Shown in pieces: positions 16,620 through 25,600 of a DNA stretch of 32,537 bases (within the stretch, counting starts at the first letter, position 1; every line of letters begins with the position of its first letter). The translations under genes were made by a program, and so were the position numbers. The notes under the pieces were generated by a model that was not told where the DNA came from, searched no databases, and saw nothing but the letters and a program-made list of their open reading frames with translations. Origin of the DNA: Paraburkholderia sp. C35 (GTDB lineage Bacteria > Pseudomonadota > Gammaproteobacteria > Burkholderiales > Burkholderiaceae); contig NZ_QBUY01000070.1 of NCBI RefSeq assembly GCF_003121405.1, positions 1 to 32,537 of the forward strand. The letters run 5' to 3'.

Positions 16620-17907
16620 GGAAGAGTGCAGCCGCGAAGGCTGGATTGGACGGCCAGTAGCCGTGCATGTAAGTGGCGACGATCGATCCCTGGCAATAGA
16701 CGGCTTCGCCGGGTGCGTCGGACTGGGCGCGCGTGGCTTGCGCGACGGCAGCGAGTGGCGTGCTCACGCGCGAGTAGTGAAACGTGTGGCCCGTGAGTAT
16801 GCCGTGCGCGCTGTGTTCGATCTGCTGCATGCCGAGTGCCGTGAAGCGCTGTTGCATGGTCGCGTTGCCGGGCAGCAGGCCCAGCATCGGCGTGGTGAGA
16901 CCTTGCGTATCGGTGACACTGTCGAGCAGATACAGCATGCCGCCGCATTCGGCGACGATGGTCTTGTGCGCACCAGCATGGGCGCGAATCGATGCCGCCG
17001 CGCGCGTGCTGGCCGCGAGCGTCTGTGCATGCAGCTCCGGATAACCGCCGGGCAGATACAGCGCGTCGGCATCGTCGGGAACGGTTTCGTCGGCGAGCGG
17101 CGAGAAATGCGTGACGCGCGCGCCGAGCGCTTCGAGCAACTGCAGATTAGCCGGATAGATGAACGAGAAGGCGGCGTCGCGCGCGATGGCAATGTGCATG
17201 CCGTTCAGGAGAGGCAGCAACGGCTCGGCGCTCGCGGCGTCTTCGAACATCACGGCAGGCGTCAACTGCGCCAACGCTGTCGATGCGAGCGCATCGGCCG
17301 CGCGATCGAGACGCGCGTCGAGATCGTCGATCTCTGCGGCCTGCAACAGGCCGAGATGACGATCGGGCAACTCGATTGCATCGTTACCCGACAGATGGCC
17401 GAGCATTGTCAGATCATGCGGCAAGGCTTCTTCGAGCATCTGCGCGTGACGCGCCGAACCGACGCGATTGGCGAACACGCCATGAAACGGCACGTCTGCA
17501 CGAAAGCGCGCGAGACCGAACGCGATGGCACCGAATGTCTGCGCCATCGCCTTGGCTGAAATCACGGCAGCGACGGGCACATTGAATGTCGCGGCGAGAT
17601 CCGCGCTGCTCGGCGTGCCGTCGAACAGACCCATCACGCCTTCGATCAGGATCAGATCCGCTTCGCGCGCGGCCTGCGCGAGCAACGTGCGGCACGCGCG
17701 CTCGCCGACCATCCACAGATCCAGCGACAACACGGGCGCGCCGCTCGCGCGCGCCAGAATCATCGGGTCCAGAAAATCCGGTCCCGTCTTGAACACGCGC
17801 ACCTCGCGCCCCATGCGTCGATGATGCCGCGCGAGCGCGGCCGTCACCGTCGTCTTGCCCTGACCCGACGCCGGCGCGCTGATGAAGAGAGCGGGGCACG
17901 CGGGCAT
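16603..17907 (-). CDS. cobB: Cobyrinate/hydrogenobyrinate a,c-diamide synthase
   Basis: A 434-residue ATP- and glutamine-dependent amidase that amidates the a and c side chains of the corrin ring. The N-terminal ATP domain has the P-loop SAPASGQGKTTVT (residues 10-22), then FKTGPDFLDP and LIEGVMGLFDG. The C-terminal glutaminase domain has LYLPGGYPELHA (283-294) and the nucleophile Cys321 in VAECGGMLYL. It starts 3 bases after the stop of cobO and overlaps bluB by 17 bases. The homologue in the anaerobic route is called CbiA; sequence alone does not separate the two names. Confidence 0.94.
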   Translation of the reverse strand: MPACPALFISAPASGQGKTTVTAALARHHRRMGREVRVFKTGPDFLDPMILARASGAPVLSLDLWMVGERACRTLLAQAAREADLILIEGVMGLFDGTPSSADLAATFNVPVAAVISAKAMAQTFGAIAFGLARFRADVPFHGVFANRVGSARHAQMLEEALPHDLTMLGHLSGNDAIELPDRHLGLLQAAEIDDLDARLDRAADALASTALAQLTPAVMFEDAASAEPLLPLLNGMHIAIARDAAFSFIYPANLQLLEALGARVTHFSPLADETVPDDADALYLPGGYPELHAQTLAASTRAAASIRAHAGAHKTIVAECGGMLYLLDSVTDTQGLTTPMLGLLPGNATMQQRFTALGMQQIEHSAHGILTGHTFHYSRVSTPLAAVAQATRAQSDAPGEAVYCQGSIVATYMHGYWPSNPAFAAALFHGRAF

Positions 17908-17910
17908 CGC

Positions 17911-18513
17911 TCAGAACTCCACGCCGCGCTGGGCTTTTACGTGCTGCTCGCGATACGGATGCTTGACGAGGCGCATCTCGGTGACGAGATCGGCGGCATC
18001 GACCAGCGCGTCAGGTGCGTGGCGGCCCGTGATGACGACGTGCAGCATCTCGGGCCGCGCGTTCACGACTTCCAGCACTTCCTCGAGCGGCAGATATTCG
18101 TACTTCAGCACGGTATTCAGTTCGTCGAGAATCACCATCTGGTACTCGCCGCTTTCGATCATGCGGCGTGCCTCGTTCCAGCCCTTGCGTGCCGTCGCCA
18201 TGTCGGCTTCGCGGTCCTGCGTGTTCCACGTGTAGCCATCACCCATCGTGACGAAATCGCAATTCGCCACCGCGCCGAGAAAGTCGCGCTCGGAAGTATG
18301 CAACGCGCCCTTGATGAATTGCACCACGCCCAGCTTCATCCCATGGCCCAGCACGCGCACGGCCATGCCGAATGCCGCCGTCGTTTTGCCCTTGCCCGTG
18401 CCCGTGTTGACGATCAGCAGTCCCTTCTCGACGTTGGCCTGCGCCTGCTTTTTCTCGTGGCCTTCGCGGCGGCGCTGCGTCATGCGTGCATGCGATTCGG
18501 GATCGGTTTTCAT
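17911..18513 (-). CDS. cobO: Corrinoid adenosyltransferase, CobA/CobO/BtuR type
   Basis: A 200-residue ATP:corrinoid adenosyltransferase that attaches the 5'-deoxyadenosyl group to reduced cobalt in corrinoids. The P-loop VNTGTGKGKTTAAFGMAVRVLGHG is at about 35-58, followed by VGVVQFIKGA-like sequence and VILDELNTVLKYEYL with the Walker-B-like Asp-Glu. I chose the ATG at 18513 because an AAGGA site precedes it and the N-terminus matches the family; upstream frame extends 44 more residues without similarity. Its start overlaps the stop of the upstream gene in ATGA. Confidence 0.94.
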   Translation of the reverse strand: MKTDPESHARMTQRRREGHEKKQAQANVEKGLLIVNTGTGKGKTTAAFGMAVRVLGHGMKLGVVQFIKGALHTSERDFLGAVANCDFVTMGDGYTWNTQDREADMATARKGWNEARRMIESGEYQMVILDELNTVLKYEYLPLEEVLEVVNARPEMLHVVITGRHAPDALVDAADLVTEMRLVKHPYREQHVKAQRGVEF

Positions 18514-18929
18514 CGATGTTCCTTGATTCTCGGTGTGTCGTTTGAATGAGGGTGTGCGGCAGCGCACGCGATGGCGACGGTCACGCCGTCGCGCACGTGC
18601 TTCGGCACGAGCAATGCGCCGCCTCGCGCCGCGAGCAGGGCGCACGGCTCGCAGACGCCGTCGATGCCGAGATGGGCGCGCGCATGCGGCGATGCATCGA
18701 GCGGGACATCCAGTGCGGCGATAGCGTCGCGCGTGAAGGTTTGCAGCGGCAGCGAATGCGCGGCGCAGAACGCGACGAGGCCGGGTTCATCGGCTTTTGT
18801 ATCGATCGATGCGATCAGCGTGAGCGCGTGGAAAGACAGCGCCGTGCCGAGCGCGTCGCGCACAGCGGCCTCGATCTGCTGGGCCGACGCGCCGCGCCGG
18901 CATCCGATGCCTGCGACCAGCGGCGTCAT
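18510..18929 (-). CDS. cobE: CobE / C-terminal CbiG-domain cobalamin biosynthesis protein
   Basis: A 139-residue protein equal to the C-terminal domain of CbiG (cobalt-precorrin-5A hydrolase). The N-terminal MTPLVAGIGCRRGASAQQIEAAV is the signature, followed by LTLIASIDTKADEPGL and the later VCEPCALLAARGG. In the aerobic pathway this stand-alone domain is called CobE. Its precise role is not well settled. It is joined to cobA upstream and cobO downstream by ATGA overlaps, so all three are coupled. The CbiG catalytic N-terminal domain is absent. The choice between the cobE and cbiG names is by size. Confidence 0.85.
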   Translation of the reverse strand: MTPLVAGIGCRRGASAQQIEAAVRDALGTALSFHALTLIASIDTKADEPGLVAFCAAHSLPLQTFTRDAIAALDVPLDASPHARAHLGIDGVCEPCALLAARGGALLVPKHVRDGVTVAIACAAAHPHSNDTPRIKEHR

Positions 18930-19672
18930 GGCGCGGGCTGGTCGAGCATCGTATCGACGGGCGCAGCCAGCGAGGCGACGCCGCCGATCACCACGATGGA
19001 CGGCGAGCCGAGCCCTGCGTCCGCCACGCTTCGCGCGAGGTCCTGCAAGCCTGCGAGCACATGCCGCTGCTCGGGACGCGTCGCCGACTGGATCGCCGCG
19101 CATGGCGTGTCGGCTGACATGCCGGCGCGCAGCAGCGCATCGACGATGTCGCTCAGGCGCCGCATGCCCATGTAGATCACGAGCGTCATGCGTGTGGCGG
19201 CGAGTGCGCGCCAGTCCGCTTCATGCTCGCCCGCGCCGTGGCCCGTGACGAAGACCACGCCCTGCGCGTGATCGCGATGCGTGACGGGAATGCCGACGGC
19301 AGCGGGTGCGGCGATGCCCGCCGTGATTCCGCTGATGATTTCGACGTGGATGCCCGCTTCCTGCAAGGCCTGCTGTTCTTCGCCGCCGCGGCCGAACACG
19401 AACGGATCGCCGCCCTTGAGGCGCGCGACGCTGCGGCCTGCGCGCAGGTGTTCGAGCATCATCGCGACGATGTCGGGTTGCGGCGTCGATGCCTGCCCGC
19501 CGCGTTTGCCGACGTGCACGATCTGCGCGTCGCCGCGCGCGAACTGCAGCACTTCGGGATTGACGAGATCGTCGACCAGCACGACATCGGCCAGTGCGAG
19601 CGTGCGCGCGGCCTTGAGCGTCAGCAGCTCGACGTCGCCGGGGCCTGCGCCGATCAGCCAGGCGCGGCTCAT
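18926..19672 (-). CDS. cobA: Uroporphyrinogen-III C-methyltransferase
   Basis: A 248-residue SAM-dependent enzyme that methylates uroporphyrinogen III at C2 and C7 to give precorrin-2, the branch point to B12 and siroheme. Signatures are WLIGAGPGDVELLTLKAARTLALADVVLVDDLV at the N-terminus, HVGKRGG, RLKGGDPFVFGRGGEE (about 84-99) and the SGITAGIAAPAAVGIPVTHR region. It is a single-domain form, without the CysG siroheme synthase part. It is the first gene after the minus-strand cobalamin riboswitch. The ATG at 19672 starts exactly at the domain. Confidence 0.95.
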   Translation of the reverse strand: MSRAWLIGAGPGDVELLTLKAARTLALADVVLVDDLVNPEVLQFARGDAQIVHVGKRGGQASTPQPDIVAMMLEHLRAGRSVARLKGGDPFVFGRGGEEQQALQEAGIHVEIISGITAGIAAPAAVGIPVTHRDHAQGVVFVTGHGAGEHEADWRALAATRMTLVIYMGMRRLSDIVDALLRAGMSADTPCAAIQSATRPEQRHVLAGLQDLARSVADAGLGSPSIVVIGGVASLAAPVDTMLDQPAP

Positions 19673-19842
19673 GACGGGGGAAGCGCCGCTGCACGGGCGG
19701 TCGCTTGTGTGTGATTGGTCATGCAATGTTGCGTGTGACGCGCGGCGGCTGCGGATAGATGAGCTTGCGTCGCGCGTGGGCGCTGGTGTCCGTTTCCCGC
19801 GGTTCCAGCGAATGGCGATGATGGTCTCGCCCCCTTGCATCG

Positions 19843-20084
19843 GGCCGGTATCCGGGCTGGCGGCTCATCGCGTTCGCCTTCCCGCCTGCGGATTGCAGGC
19901 AGTGGCCCTGAACGCACTGCGCGGAGGTGTTGCGTTCCGCTCGCCGCGTGACCGTTGCGGGGACAGCACAGGCTGAGTGCTTTCGTTTCGCTTGTGCTGA
20001 TGCGGCGGCGCTGCGAAGCGGTGGCACTTCCCTGTTTCCCGTTTAACCGCGCAGACGTTCGACGTCCGTGCGGCACCCGATGCG
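19843..20084 (-). ncRNA. Cobalamin riboswitch controlling the cobA-bluB operon
   Basis: Read on the minus strand, the element opens with GGGTGCC and a P2 hairpin, then GTTAAACGGGAA and the core GCTGTCCCCGCAACGGT. The B12-box part follows: GCCACTG, GGGAAGGCG, and the closing CCAGCCCGGATACCGGCC. These are the conserved cobalamin-riboswitch elements in the right order. It lies about 170 bases before the cobA start. Bound adenosylcobalamin should reduce expression. I could not assign the expression platform. Confidence 0.93.
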
Positions 20085-20386
20085 CCGATACGATAGCACA
20101 CGCGTCCCGCCGCCGCGCCACGGGGTTTTCCGGGGTGCCCGCCGGACGTGAGATGCCGGCGCGTTTCGATAAATTCAAAAACTGTTTTTGAACGGCAAGA
20201 GTGGCAGAAGTGAAAGGGGCTTCGCTATAGTGACTGGAACTGTTATACCAGTCATTTTTCCAGTATGAAATATTGGATAACTAACTAATCGGAGCGCGGA
20301 AAAAATCCGGATGAAACGGAACGGAATGCCGCTTCGACTACACCTGTCTGCACACAGGCAGACTCACTTTTAGGGAGAAAATCAAT
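20085..20386. promoter_or_regulatory. Intergenic region with a 19-bp palindrome and an operator-like site
   Basis: This gap must hold the promoter of the minus-strand riboswitch RNA and that of the secreted protein at 20387. A palindrome with 9-bp arms and one central base (TTCAAAAAC-T-GTTTTTGAA) lies at 20174-20192. A second inverted repeat (GACTGG, 10 bases, CCAGTC) lies at 20232-20253. Inside it, CTGTTATACCAG (20240-20251) is nearly palindromic and resembles GntR-type operators. No regulator is adjacent, so the assignment is open. Confidence 0.5.
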
Positions 20387-20968
20387 ATGAAAACGACACT
20401 GATCGCGTCGGCTTTGCTCGCGGCTGTGCTGGTGGCCGGCTCCGCGGAGGCAGCGGATTCGCTCGCCAGCACGGCAGATGCACTCGTGCAGTCCGCGACG
20501 CCCGTGCGTCTGAAGGCGCGTATCGTCGCGCTCGACGCGGGCGCACGCATGCTGACGCTGCAGGGCGAAGCGGGCGTCGAGGTCACGATGCAGGTCAGCA
20601 GCAAGGTGACGGGGTTCGACAAGCTGCGCGTCGGTGACCAGGTCGACGTGCTGTACAAGAACGCGCTGCTCGTTCAGGCCGACAAGGTTGATCCGGTGGG
20701 CAAGGGTATTCGTGAGCGGGTCGATTCGCAGGTCACCTTGCGCGGGGACGGGAATCGCGAGACGGCGCATCAGGTCGAAACGCTGTCGACCGTGCAGAAA
20801 ATCGATCAGAACAAACGCCTGCTGACGCTGCGCGGCGCTTACCAGACGCAGGTCATCCAGGTCACGCCGGATTTCGATCTGAAGAATCTGCACGTCGGTG
20901 ACTCGATCCATGCGGTGTTCGTCTCGGCAACTGCCGTCGAAATCACGTCGCAACCTGCGACCCACTGA
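20387..20968 (+). CDS. Exported protein of unknown function with two related beta-rich halves
   Basis: A 193-residue protein with a signal peptide (residues 1-23, ending AEA). The mature part shows two similar halves. The first is VRLKARIVALDAGARMLTLQG...KVTGFDKLRVGDQVDVLYKNALLVQ; the second is STVQKIDQNKRLLTLRG...DFDLKNLHVGDSIHAVFVSATAVEI. Each half reads as alternating strands with the pattern LTL-G, then L-VGD, suggesting a duplicated small beta-barrel, perhaps OB-like. I do not recognise the family with certainty. The start has an AGGGAG site. It lies between two B12 riboswitches but has no visible riboswitch of its own. Confidence 0.85.
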   Translation: MKTTLIASALLAAVLVAGSAEAADSLASTADALVQSATPVRLKARIVALDAGARMLTLQGEAGVEVTMQVSSKVTGFDKLRVGDQVDVLYKNALLVQADKVDPVGKGIRERVDSQVTLRGDGNRETAHQVETLSTVQKIDQNKRLLTLRGAYQTQVIQVTPDFDLKNLHVGDSIHAVFVSATAVEITSQPATH

Positions 20969-20977
20969 ATCACCACA

Positions 20978-21024
20978 CCGCGAGGCTGTCGCTGCACGGC
21001 AGCCGGCGGTTTCCCTCCTTTTGC
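20978..21024 (+). terminator. Probable terminator of the secreted protein gene
   Basis: A bulged stem pairs CCGC with GCGG (20978-20981 and 21006-21009) and GGCTG with CAGCC (20984-20988 and 21000-21004). A T/C-rich run (TTTCCCTCCTTTT) follows. It begins 9 bases after the stop. Confidence 0.5.
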
Positions 21025-21111
21025 GAACCCGCGCGAGCAGACAACGGCCTGAGACGCCTCTCATGCCGCCGTCTTGCCTTGACGCTGCCTGCCCGCGGGC
21101 CTAAACTCGCA

Positions 21112-21358
21112 CGCACTCAGGTGCTCGCGCGCGCTTTCTGCGCGCGCAGTTAAACGGGAAATAGCGGGCCGCGCGCATGAATGCCGCGCCCAAACTATGC
21201 TGCTCCCCGCAACGGTAGGTGAACGCATCGCATAGACGATGCAGAGCCGGCCTCGCTGCATGTGCGTCCAATAGCGGCCCATGCAGACAATCCACTGCGC
21301 GAAAACGCTCGTGCGGGAAGGAGAGGCGGCGCTTTCACCAGCCCGGATACCGGCCCGA
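21112..21358 (+). ncRNA. Cobalamin riboswitch controlling the cobW-cobN operon
   Basis: On the plus strand the element begins CAGGTGC with a GC-rich P2 hairpin (GCGCGCGC...GCGCGC), then GTTAAACGGGAA and the core GCTGCTCCCCGCAACGGTA. The B12-box part follows: CCACTGCGC, GCGGGAAGGAG and the closing CCAGCCCGGATACCGGCC. The closing element is identical to that of the minus-strand riboswitch about 1.3 kb away. It ends about 200 bases before cobW. Repression by adenosylcobalamin is expected from the family. Confidence 0.93.
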
Positions 21359-21562
21359 GAAAACGACGCACTGCTGCGGGGATGCGGCCGTGCGTTCACG
21401 ATTCCTTATGCGTTGCATCGTGCTTTCCTGCCTGGATGATCCAGGCACGCGAGGCGCGTGCGGCGCCGTTTTCGTCCCCGTGCATCATTTATGGCATCGC
21501 GTGCCGCGTTCGGCATGTGAATGTCCAGATCACCCGACCGCACTTTGGGCAACGGAGCCACC

Positions 21563-22660
21563 ATGCAGACACAGATGCGCAAGATTCCTGTCACGATCGT
21601 CACGGGCTTTCTCGGCAGCGGCAAAACGACGTTGATGCGTCACATCCTCGAACACGCGGGCGGCTTGCGCATTGCGGTGATCGTCACCGAGTTCGGCGAA
21701 CTGGGTATCGACGGCGAGATTCTCAAGGGTTGCGGCATCGGTTGCGATGAAAACGGCAACGAAACGGAAGGGCAGTTGTATGAGCTCGCGAATGGCTGTC
21801 TGTGCTGCACGGTGCAGGAAGAGTTCTTCCCTGTGATGGAGCAATTGGTCGAGCGGCGCGAGCAGATTGACCACGTGCTGATCGAAACGTCGGGTCTCGC
21901 GCTGCCGAAGCCGCTGGTACGGGCCTTCAACTGGCCGTCGATCAAGAACAGCTTTACCGTCGATGCCGTCGTGACGGTGGGCGACGGTCCCGCCGTCGCG
22001 AGCGGGCAGTTTGCCGAAGATCCTGTCGCTGTCGATCAACTGCGCAAGGCCGATCCGAATCTCGATCACGAATCGCCGCTGCACGAACTGTTCGAAGACC
22101 AGCTTTCGGCTGCCGATCTCGTGATCCTGAACAAGACCGATCTGCTCGACGAAGCGCAGCAGGCTGGCGTCGAAACCGTGATCCGCGAGGAAATTCCGCC
22201 GCAAGTGAAGGTGGTGCGCGCGCATCGAGGGCAGCTCGATCTGCATGCGCTGCTGGGGCTGGAATCGGCGTCGGAAGAAACGATTCACCTGCGTCACGAT
22301 CATCACGGCTCCGCCGATGATCCCGAACACGCCGATCATCACCACGATGAATTCGATTCGGTCGTCGTCACGGCGCGTGCGACGTCGCGTGAAGCAATGA
22401 TCGCGGCGTTGCAGCGCGTGGTGGAAGGTCACACCATTTACCGCGTGAAGGGTTTTGCGGCGTTGCCCGGCGCGGCAATGCGGCTCGTGATCCAGGGCGT
22501 GGGCCGGCGCTTCGACAGTTATTTCGACCGGCGCTGGCAGGCGGGCGAAATCGATGCAGCGTCGCTGAGCCGCTTCGTGCTGATCGGCGAAGACCTCGAT
22601 CAGCCCGTTTTGCAGCGGGCGCTCGACGAAGCCTTGAACGCACTGCCGCAACAGGCCTGA
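21563..22660 (+). CDS. cobW: CobW GTPase metallochaperone of the COG0523 family
   Basis: A 365-residue P-loop GTPase. The Walker A motif GFLGSGKTT is at 15-23, the metal-binding GCLCC motif at 78-82 (NGCLCCTVQEEF), and NKTDLLDEA is the NKxD guanine-specificity motif. A His-rich stretch (HDHHGSADDPEHADHHHD, about 245-262) could bind Co2+ or Zn2+. CobW proteins are thought to supply cobalt to the CobN chelatase, which is encoded directly downstream. I chose the ATG at 21563 because a CGGAG site is 8 bases before it; an upstream in-frame ATG at 21521 adds 14 unrelated residues. A cobalamin riboswitch precedes it. Confidence 0.95.
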   Translation: MQTQMRKIPVTIVTGFLGSGKTTLMRHILEHAGGLRIAVIVTEFGELGIDGEILKGCGIGCDENGNETEGQLYELANGCLCCTVQEEFFPVMEQLVERREQIDHVLIETSGLALPKPLVRAFNWPSIKNSFTVDAVVTVGDGPAVASGQFAEDPVAVDQLRKADPNLDHESPLHELFEDQLSAADLVILNKTDLLDEAQQAGVETVIREEIPPQVKVVRAHRGQLDLHALLGLESASEETIHLRHDHHGSADDPEHADHHHDEFDSVVVTARATSREAMIAALQRVVEGHTIYRVKGFAALPGAAMRLVIQGVGRRFDSYFDRRWQAGEIDAASLSRFVLIGEDLDQPVLQRALDEALNALPQQA

Positions 22661-22670
22661 AGGTCTCCCC

Positions 22671-25600
22671 ATGCATCTGCTGCGCACGGTCCCGGGCGGT
22701 TTTGTCGACGATACGCAGGGCGTGATCCGTATCGATCAGAAGCCCGCCGACATCGTGATCCTCAGTTCCGCCGACACGACGCTGTCGCTGCTCGCGAGCG
22801 TCGTGCCGCGGTTGGGCGAAGGCTTTCCGAGCGTGCGGCTCGCGAATGTCACGTATCTGCGGCAGCCTGCATCGGTGGACTTCTATATTGACGACGTGTT
22901 GCAGCACGCGCGCGTCGTGGTCGTCGATCATCTGGGCGGCGAGGCGTACTGGCCGTATGGGATCGAACAGGTCGTCGAGCTCGCGCAGCGCAAAGGCCAG
23001 ACGCTCGCGATGTTTTCCGGCGATCTGCAGGAAGACCCGAATCTGCTCGCGCGCAGCACCGCCGACGCAGATCTGTGTCATCAGTTGTGGCGCTATCTGC
23101 GCGAAGGCGGCGCGCATAACGCCGAGTCGTTCATGCGCTGTATCGCGTGGCGCGCGCTTGGCTGGGGCAAGGAGCCGGCGCCGCCCAGCCCGTTGCCCGC
23201 TGCCGCGCTGTATCACCCCGCGCGCGATCTCGCGACGATAGATGACTGGCAGGCGCGCTGGAAACCGGGCGCGCCTGTTGTTGCGATCCTGTTTTACAAG
23301 GCGCATTTGCAGGCCGCCAACACGGCGGTGTTCGACGCACTGATCGACGCGCTCGAAGCGCGTGGGATGAATCCGCTGCCCGTCGCCATCACTTCGTTGA
23401 AAGACGCGATCAGCCGCGATGTCGTGCAGCAACTTGCCGCGCAGCACAACATCGCGCTGGTGCTGAATACGACGGCGTTCGCGGCGTCCGCAATCGACGA
23501 TCTCGAACCGCTCGCGCTGGCAGGCGACGCGCCCGTGATGCAGGTGATCCTGAGCGGCGGCAATCGCGAAGACTGGCTCAAGGACAATCACGGCCTCAAT
23601 TCACGCGACATCGCGATGCATGTCGCGCTGCCTGAAGTGGATGGCCGCATCATCACGCGCGCGATCAGTTTCAAGGGGCTTGCGTATCGCTGTCCGCATA
23701 CGGAAGTGGATGTGGTGCGTTACCAGCCGGATCACGAGCGCATTGCTTTTCTTGCAGAGTTGAGCGAGCGCTGGTGCCGGCTGCGCATCAAGCCGAACAC
23801 TGACAAGAAGCTCGCGCTGATCCTCGCGAACTATCCGATGAGCGAAGGGCGCATCGGCAATGGCGTCGGACTCGATACACCTGCGTCCGTCGTGAACATT
23901 CTCACGATGCTGCGCGACGAAGGCTATCGCGTCGAAGACGTTCCCGCGAATGGCGACGCGTTGATGGACACGCTGACGCAAGGTGTGACCAATGATCCCG
24001 TGGTGCGTGACCTGCGGCCTGCGCTGCAAAGCCTCGCATTGAGCGATTACATGGCGCACTTCGCGCGCTTGCCGCAGCCGATGCGTGATGCGCTCAACGC
24101 GAAGTGGGGCGCGCCTGAGCATGATCCGACTGTGCGCCGCGGGCGCTTCATGATCGCGGGCTGGCGCTGCGGGCAAGTGTTTATCGGCATCCAGCCGCCG
24201 CGCTCGCGAGAACAGAACGATTACGCGAGCTATCACGACGCGGAACTCGTGCCGCCGCATGCGTATCTCGCGTTCTATTTCTGGCTGCGCCATCACTTCA
24301 ATATCGATGCCGTCGTGCATGTCGGCAAGCACGGCAACCTGGAATGGCTGCCGGGCAAGAGCGTGGCGTTGAGCGATGTGTGCTGGCCCGACGCGATTCT
24401 CGGGCCGTTGCCGCATCTGTATCCGTTCATCGTCAATGATCCGGGCGAGGGCAGTCAGGCCAAACGCCGCACGCAGGCCGTGATCGTCGATCATCTGATG
24501 CCGCCGCTCACGCGCGCAGAAAACTACGGGCCGTTGCAGGATCTCGAACGGCAGGTTGACGAATACTACGACGCGTTGATGGTCGATCCGCGTCGCGCGA
24601 AACTGTTGCGCAAGACGATTCTCGACACGATTGTCACGCATCGGTTGCATGAAGAGTTGAGCCTCGCAGCGCCTTCGAATCTCGATGCAGAAGATGAACT
24701 GCTGACGCGCGTCGATGCATGGCTGTGCGAGTTGAAAGAAGCGCAGATCCGCGATGGCTTGCACACGTTCGGGCAGTCGCCGGAAGGCGTGCAGCGGCGC
24801 GATACGCTGCTGGCGCTCGGACGGTTTCCGATTGGCGATGGTCAGGGCGCGAAGGCGGGCCTGATCGATGCGTTGGCGCGCGATCTTCAGGTCGATCATC
24901 TGTTCGATCCGCTTTCGGCGGACTGGTCTGCCGAGTGGAATGGTCCGCGCCCTTCCATCCTGCAACAGGTCAGCGATGCGCCGTGGCGTCACAACGGCGA
25001 TACGCGCGAGCGACTTGAATTGCTCGCGGCATCGTTGCTCGATGACATGTGCGGCATGCTGTCGGCGAGTGCGATTGACGTTGCGCACGAACTGCCGCAA
25101 GCATCGCGTGTGGTCGAACGTCTGCGCGACGATGTTTTGCCGCGTCTCGACGCGTGCGGTCCGCATGAACTGATGCATCTGAAGCGCGGACTCGAAGGAC
25201 GTTTCGTGCCGCCGGGTCCGAGCGGATCGCCGTCACGCGGACGCCCTGACGTGTTGCCGACTGGCCGCAACTTCTATTCCGTCGATACGCGTGCCATTCC
25301 GACGCAGGCGGCGTGGTCGCTCGGCTTGAAGTCCGCGCAGACGCTGATCGAGCGGCATCTGCAGGAGCATGGCGATTATCCTCGCGCGATCGGCCTTTCT
25401 GTGTGGGGCACGGCAACGATGCGCACCGGCGGCGACGATATCGCGCAAGCGTTGGCACTGCTGGGCGTGCGGCCGAAGTGGGCGCCCGGCAGTCATCGCG
25501 TGACGGACTTCGAGATCATGCCGATTGCGGCGTTCGACCGTCCGCGTATCGACGTGACTTTGCGTGTGTCGGGATTCTTTCGCGATGCGTTCGCAAACGT

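Noticed and set aside
23601..25178. A 525-codon minus-strand frame opposite cobN
   Set aside because: Arg/His/Gln-rich shadow of a highly conserved plus-strand gene.
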